Of a DNA stretch of 8,220 nucleotides, positions 6,114-8,220 are shown one piece after another. Location: NCBI GenBank assembly GCA_002309615.1, contig DBXT01000016.1, positions 1 to 8,220 of the forward strand, read 5' to 3'. The position numbers and the translations under genes are program-made. The notes under the pieces were generated by a model. It had not been told where the DNA came from and made no database searches. It saw only the letters and a program-made list of their open reading frames with translations. Source of the stretch: Bacteroidales bacterium UBA1205 (GTDB taxonomy: Bacteria; Bacteroidota; Bacteroidia; Bacteroidales; WCHB1-69). Position 1 is the stretch's first letter, and the number at the start of each line of letters is the position of its first letter.

Positions 6114-6906
6114 GGCGGCCGAATATTTAGTCCGCCAAATAGGTGCCAAGGCCAAAACAGCCATAGTATTGGGTTCGGGTTTGAATAATTTGGCTGAAGA
6201 TATACAAATAGAAAAAGCAATCAATTACACCGATATACCACATTTCCCGCTTACAACGGTAGAAGGACATGCAGGCAGACTAATATATGGTTTTCTCAAC
6301 GCAATACCGGTAATAGCCATGCAAGGACGGTTTCATTATTATGAAGGTTACGATATGCAACAAGTAACTTTCCCCATTCGTGTGTTCAAAGCTATAGGTG
6401 TAAACACCGTAATATTATCCAATGCGGCAGGAGGTATCAACCCCGTTTATAAAGTGGGAGATATAGTAATGATTACCGATCATATTAATTTTTTCCACGA
6501 CAATCCTTTAAGAGGAAAAAACGATGAACGCTTAGGTGAAAGGTTTCCCGATATGAGTGAGGTATATACACACACATTATTGCAAAAAGCCGAATCAATA
6601 GCACAGGCACAAGGCATATCCTATCATAAGGGAGTATATGTGGGAACGTCAGGGCCCACATTTGAAACACCGTCGGAATACCGGATGTATCGAGTGTTAG
6701 GAGGCGATTGTGTGGGCATGTCCACAGTACCGGAAGCCATAGTGGCTCATCATGGTAATATGCAGTGTATAGCCTTTTCGGTAGTTACCGATTTAGGCGT
6801 AGCCGGACAAGTGGAAAAAGTATCGCACAAAGAAGTGCTGAAAGCTGCAAATGCGGCAGGGAAAAAATTGCAAGTGATAGTAAAAGAATTAGTAAAAGTG
6901 ATATAA
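6094..6906 (+). CDS. Purine nucleoside phosphorylase, trimeric (PNP/MTAP family)
   Basis: It splits purine nucleosides with phosphate into free base and ribose-1-phosphate, for purine salvage in the cytoplasm. The 270 residues align well with trimeric PNP. Phosphate contacts are S28 (GSGL), R79 and H81 in QGRFHYYEGY, and S210 in VGMSTVPE. Base and ribose contacts are NAAGG at 110-114, E191 in GPTFETPSE, M209 and H245. Aligned without gaps from the FET motif, D233 (VVTDLG) falls where human PNP has Asn243, the residue contacting O6/N7 of guanine and hypoxanthine. An Asp there is typical of the adenosine-type MTAP branch and may broaden use to 6-aminopurines; the overall sequence is still PNP-like. 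The start overlaps the end of lpxK by 20 bases and the stop is one base before holB. The symbol punA is often used for such genes, but I leave it open. Confidence 0.95.
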   Translation: MLKKINEAAEYLVRQIGAKAKTAIVLGSGLNNLAEDIQIEKAINYTDIPHFPLTTVEGHAGRLIYGFLNAIPVIAMQGRFHYYEGYDMQQVTFPIRVFKAIGVNTVILSNAAGGINPVYKVGDIVMITDHINFFHDNPLRGKNDERLGERFPDMSEVYTHTLLQKAESIAQAQGISYHKGVYVGTSGPTFETPSEYRMYRVLGGDCVGMSTVPEAIVAHHGNMQCIAFSVVTDLGVAGQVEKVSHKEVLKAANAAGKKLQVIVKELVKVI

Positions 6907-6907
6907 T

Positions 6908-8062
6908 ATGCTGTTTTCCGAGGTGATAGTGTCGCAGCATGTGAAAAACATGCTTATTAATACGGTAAAAAACAAGCGTGTGAGTCATGCACAAATGTTT
7001 CTTTGTCAGGCAGGAATGCCGGGATTGGCATTGGCATTGGCATATTGTCAATATATCAGTTGCCAAAATCCTTCCGAAACAGATGCTTGCGGAGAATGTG
7101 CTTCCTGTGTTAAATTTAACAATTTGGTGCATGCCGACATGCACTTTTTGTTCCCTTATGAAAACAGTGCCACCGGTAAACGCAATATGGCAAGCTATCT
7201 TTCTCAATGGAGAGAATTGGTGAAAGAGAAAAAAGGAATGATAACCCAATATCAATGGGCGGAATATATTAAAGCCGAAAAATCGCTGGCAATATATGAA
7301 CGCGATATTACGGATTTAATCAGTGTATTACAATCCAAACCCTATGAATCGGAGTATAGGTTTGTAATCATTTGGTTGCCGGAACGCATGAATGAAACCG
7401 CTGCCAACAAATTGCTGAAAACATTGGAAGAGCCGGACGGCAAAACCCTGATAATATTAGTAAGTGAAAATACGGATAAAATATTGCCCACCATATTGTC
7501 CAGAACACAAATACTTAAAATAAACAAATTACCCGTAGAGGAGTTTGTAAGCACGGTATCAGAGCTGATAGGTTGTGATAGTGAAAAAGCAAGAATGATA
7601 GGCTATATTACCGATTTTAACTTACAACAAGCCTTGGAAATGGGCGTGAATGTAGTGGATGCCGATAATTATGAATATTTTGTCAACATGATGCGTTTGG
7701 CGTATGCCCTTTATTATATTCCTGCCCACAAAGTGGATTTTAAAGCAGTGGAAACTTGGCTGACTACCATGGGGAAAATGGAAAAAGAAGCCTGCGTTAA
7801 TTATTTGAAATATTCGCTCAACATGATCCGCAAATGTATGGTGCTGAATACCGATGCCGCTGCTATGATACAATTTGCTTCCAATGAAGAAAAATTCTTG
7901 AAAAGTTTTTCCCCTTTTGTGAATTTGGATAACGGCAGGGCAATAATGAATATATTAGACGATGCCGTAAAAAATATGACGGTGTACAATGCCGATATTA
8001 AAATGCTGTTTACCGATGTGTTGTTACAAATAGGCAAGTTGTTGGTGAAAAAAGGACAATAA
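6908..8062 (+). CDS. holB: DNA polymerase III clamp loader subunit delta' (HolB)
   Basis: Delta' is the rigid, non-ATP-hydrolysing AAA+ subunit of the clamp loader that places the beta sliding clamp on primed DNA. In the 384 residues the family features appear in order: SHAQMFL at 26-32, the P-loop position at about 33-45, which has lost the Walker lysine (AGMPG followed by alternating Leu-Ala), a zinc module with C52, C61, C64 and C67, NETAANKLLKTLEEP at 162-176, and ILPTILSRT at 192-200. R199 is the Arg of the SRC motif that reaches into the neighbouring subunit's ATP site, though the Cys is Thr here. The C-terminal helical collar domain (about 210-384) is divergent, as is usual. The absence of a functional P-loop separates it from the tau/gamma subunit (DnaX). 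It follows the phosphorylase gene after one base and precedes the ABC-F gene by 24. Confidence 0.93.
   Translation: MLFSEVIVSQHVKNMLINTVKNKRVSHAQMFLCQAGMPGLALALAYCQYISCQNPSETDACGECASCVKFNNLVHADMHFLFPYENSATGKRNMASYLSQWRELVKEKKGMITQYQWAEYIKAEKSLAIYERDITDLISVLQSKPYESEYRFVIIWLPERMNETAANKLLKTLEEPDGKTLIILVSENTDKILPTILSRTQILKINKLPVEEFVSTVSELIGCDSEKARMIGYITDFNLQQALEMGVNVVDADNYEYFVNMMRLAYALYYIPAHKVDFKAVETWLTTMGKMEKEACVNYLKYSLNMIRKCMVLNTDAAAMIQFASNEEKFLKSFSPFVNLDNGRAIMNILDDAVKNMTVYNADIKMLFTDVLLQIGKLLVKKGQ
7025..7042 (+). repeat. Hexanucleotide tandem repeat (TTGGCA)x3 inside holB
   Basis: Three perfect copies of TTGGCA lie in frame and encode Leu-Ala-Leu-Ala-Leu-Ala at residues 40-45 of delta'. This is where an active AAA+ protein would carry the end of its P-loop and the helix after it. 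Gain or loss of a copy would keep the reading frame. It may be chance from a helix rich in Leu and Ala. Confidence 0.7.
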
Positions 8063-8088
8063 TTATTATTCTCGCATATAATAATAAT
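8062..8088 (+). repeat. AT-only inverted repeat overlapping the ABC-F start codon
   Basis: ATTATTATT (8062-8070) and AATAATAAT (8080-8088) are perfect 9-base inverted copies around a 9-base loop. The right arm includes the first two bases of the ABC-F ATG. All pairs are A-T, so an RNA hairpin would be weak. Whether it affects initiation is unknown. Confidence 0.45.
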
Positions 8089-8220
8089 GGTACATATTAA
8101 CGATTTGTCAATTCATTTTACAGGCGACTATTTATTTGAACATGTAAGTTTTGTTATCGGCGACCATGACAAAATAGGGCTTGTAGGAAAAAACGGGGCG
8201 GGAAAAACCACTTTGCTCAA
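8087..8220 (+). CDS. ABC-F family ATPase, N-terminal fragment (cut by window edge)
   Basis: Only 44 complete codons are present before the window ends. They begin MVHINDLSIHFTG and reach the Walker A loop GLVGKNGAGKTTLL at about residues 31-44. An ATPase domain starting at residue 1, with no membrane segment ahead of it and the pattern LFEHVSFVIGDHDKIGLVG, is typical of ABC-F proteins: soluble tandem-ATPase factors that act on the ribosome (EttA, Uup, YbiT and antibiotic-resistance types). The subgroup cannot be decided because the linker and second ATPase domain lie outside the window. It begins 24 bases after holB on the same strand, so it probably shares the transcript. The ATG is preceded by an AT-only inverted repeat and no Shine-Dalgarno sequence. 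A transporter ATPase is the less likely alternative. Confidence 0.82.
   Translation, partial: MVHINDLSIHFTGDYLFEHVSFVIGDHDKIGLVGKNGAGKTTLL

Noticed and set aside
5673..6224. Minus-strand open frame of 183 codons opposite lpxK and the phosphorylase gene
   Set aside because: It spans the junction of two well-supported plus-strand genes, its translation shows no recognisable domain and is rich in His, Tyr and Cys as antisense frames often are, and it has no promoter.
6785..7255. Minus-strand open frame of 156 codons opposite the phosphorylase-holB junction
   Set aside because: It is antisense to two clear genes and shows no domain or signal of its own.

Overview
The window looks like ordinary chromosomal housekeeping DNA from a Gram-negative member of the Bacteroidota. 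The evidence is two lipid A biosynthesis genes (lpxC, lpxK), AT-rich coding sequence, start codons without Shine-Dalgarno sequences, and TAnnTTTG promoter boxes of the Bacteroidota type in front of three transcription units. I cannot place it to genus. Seven complete proteins, one complete uncharacterised protein, one gene cut by the right edge and two tRNA genes fill almost all of it. No mobile element, CRISPR array, rRNA or phage gene is visible.

Left half, minus strand (about 10-4942), read from right to left. A Nif3-family dinuclear-metal protein and a coiled-coil/C4 zinc-ribbon protein form a two-gene operon. It has a good promoter at 4971-5003 and ends at a perfect hairpin at 2941-2975. 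A tRNA-Ser(GCT)/tRNA-Pro(TGG) pair follows, with its own -7 box and a probable terminator. Next is an M23 peptidase with a C-terminal LysM domain, followed after 20 bases by stand-alone lpxC. A small secreted or envelope protein of unknown function lies at the far left.

Right half, plus strand (5076-8220). lpxK, a trimeric-type purine nucleoside phosphorylase gene, holB (DNA polymerase III delta') and the beginning of an ABC-F ATPase gene are packed tightly: a 20-base overlap, a 1-base gap and a 24-base gap. They are probably co-transcribed. The nif3 and lpxK units diverge from a 133-base intergenic region.

Functionally the window mixes envelope building (lpxC and lpxK for lipid A, the M23/LysM protein for peptidoglycan), nucleotide salvage, the replication clamp loader and translation (tRNAs, ABC-F). 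I found no convincing new biological system. The points most worth a second look are the unfused LpxC, an Asp in place of the purine-contacting Asn in the nucleoside phosphorylase, a hexanucleotide repeat inside the degenerate P-loop of delta', and the promoter evidence that fixes the M23 start codon.
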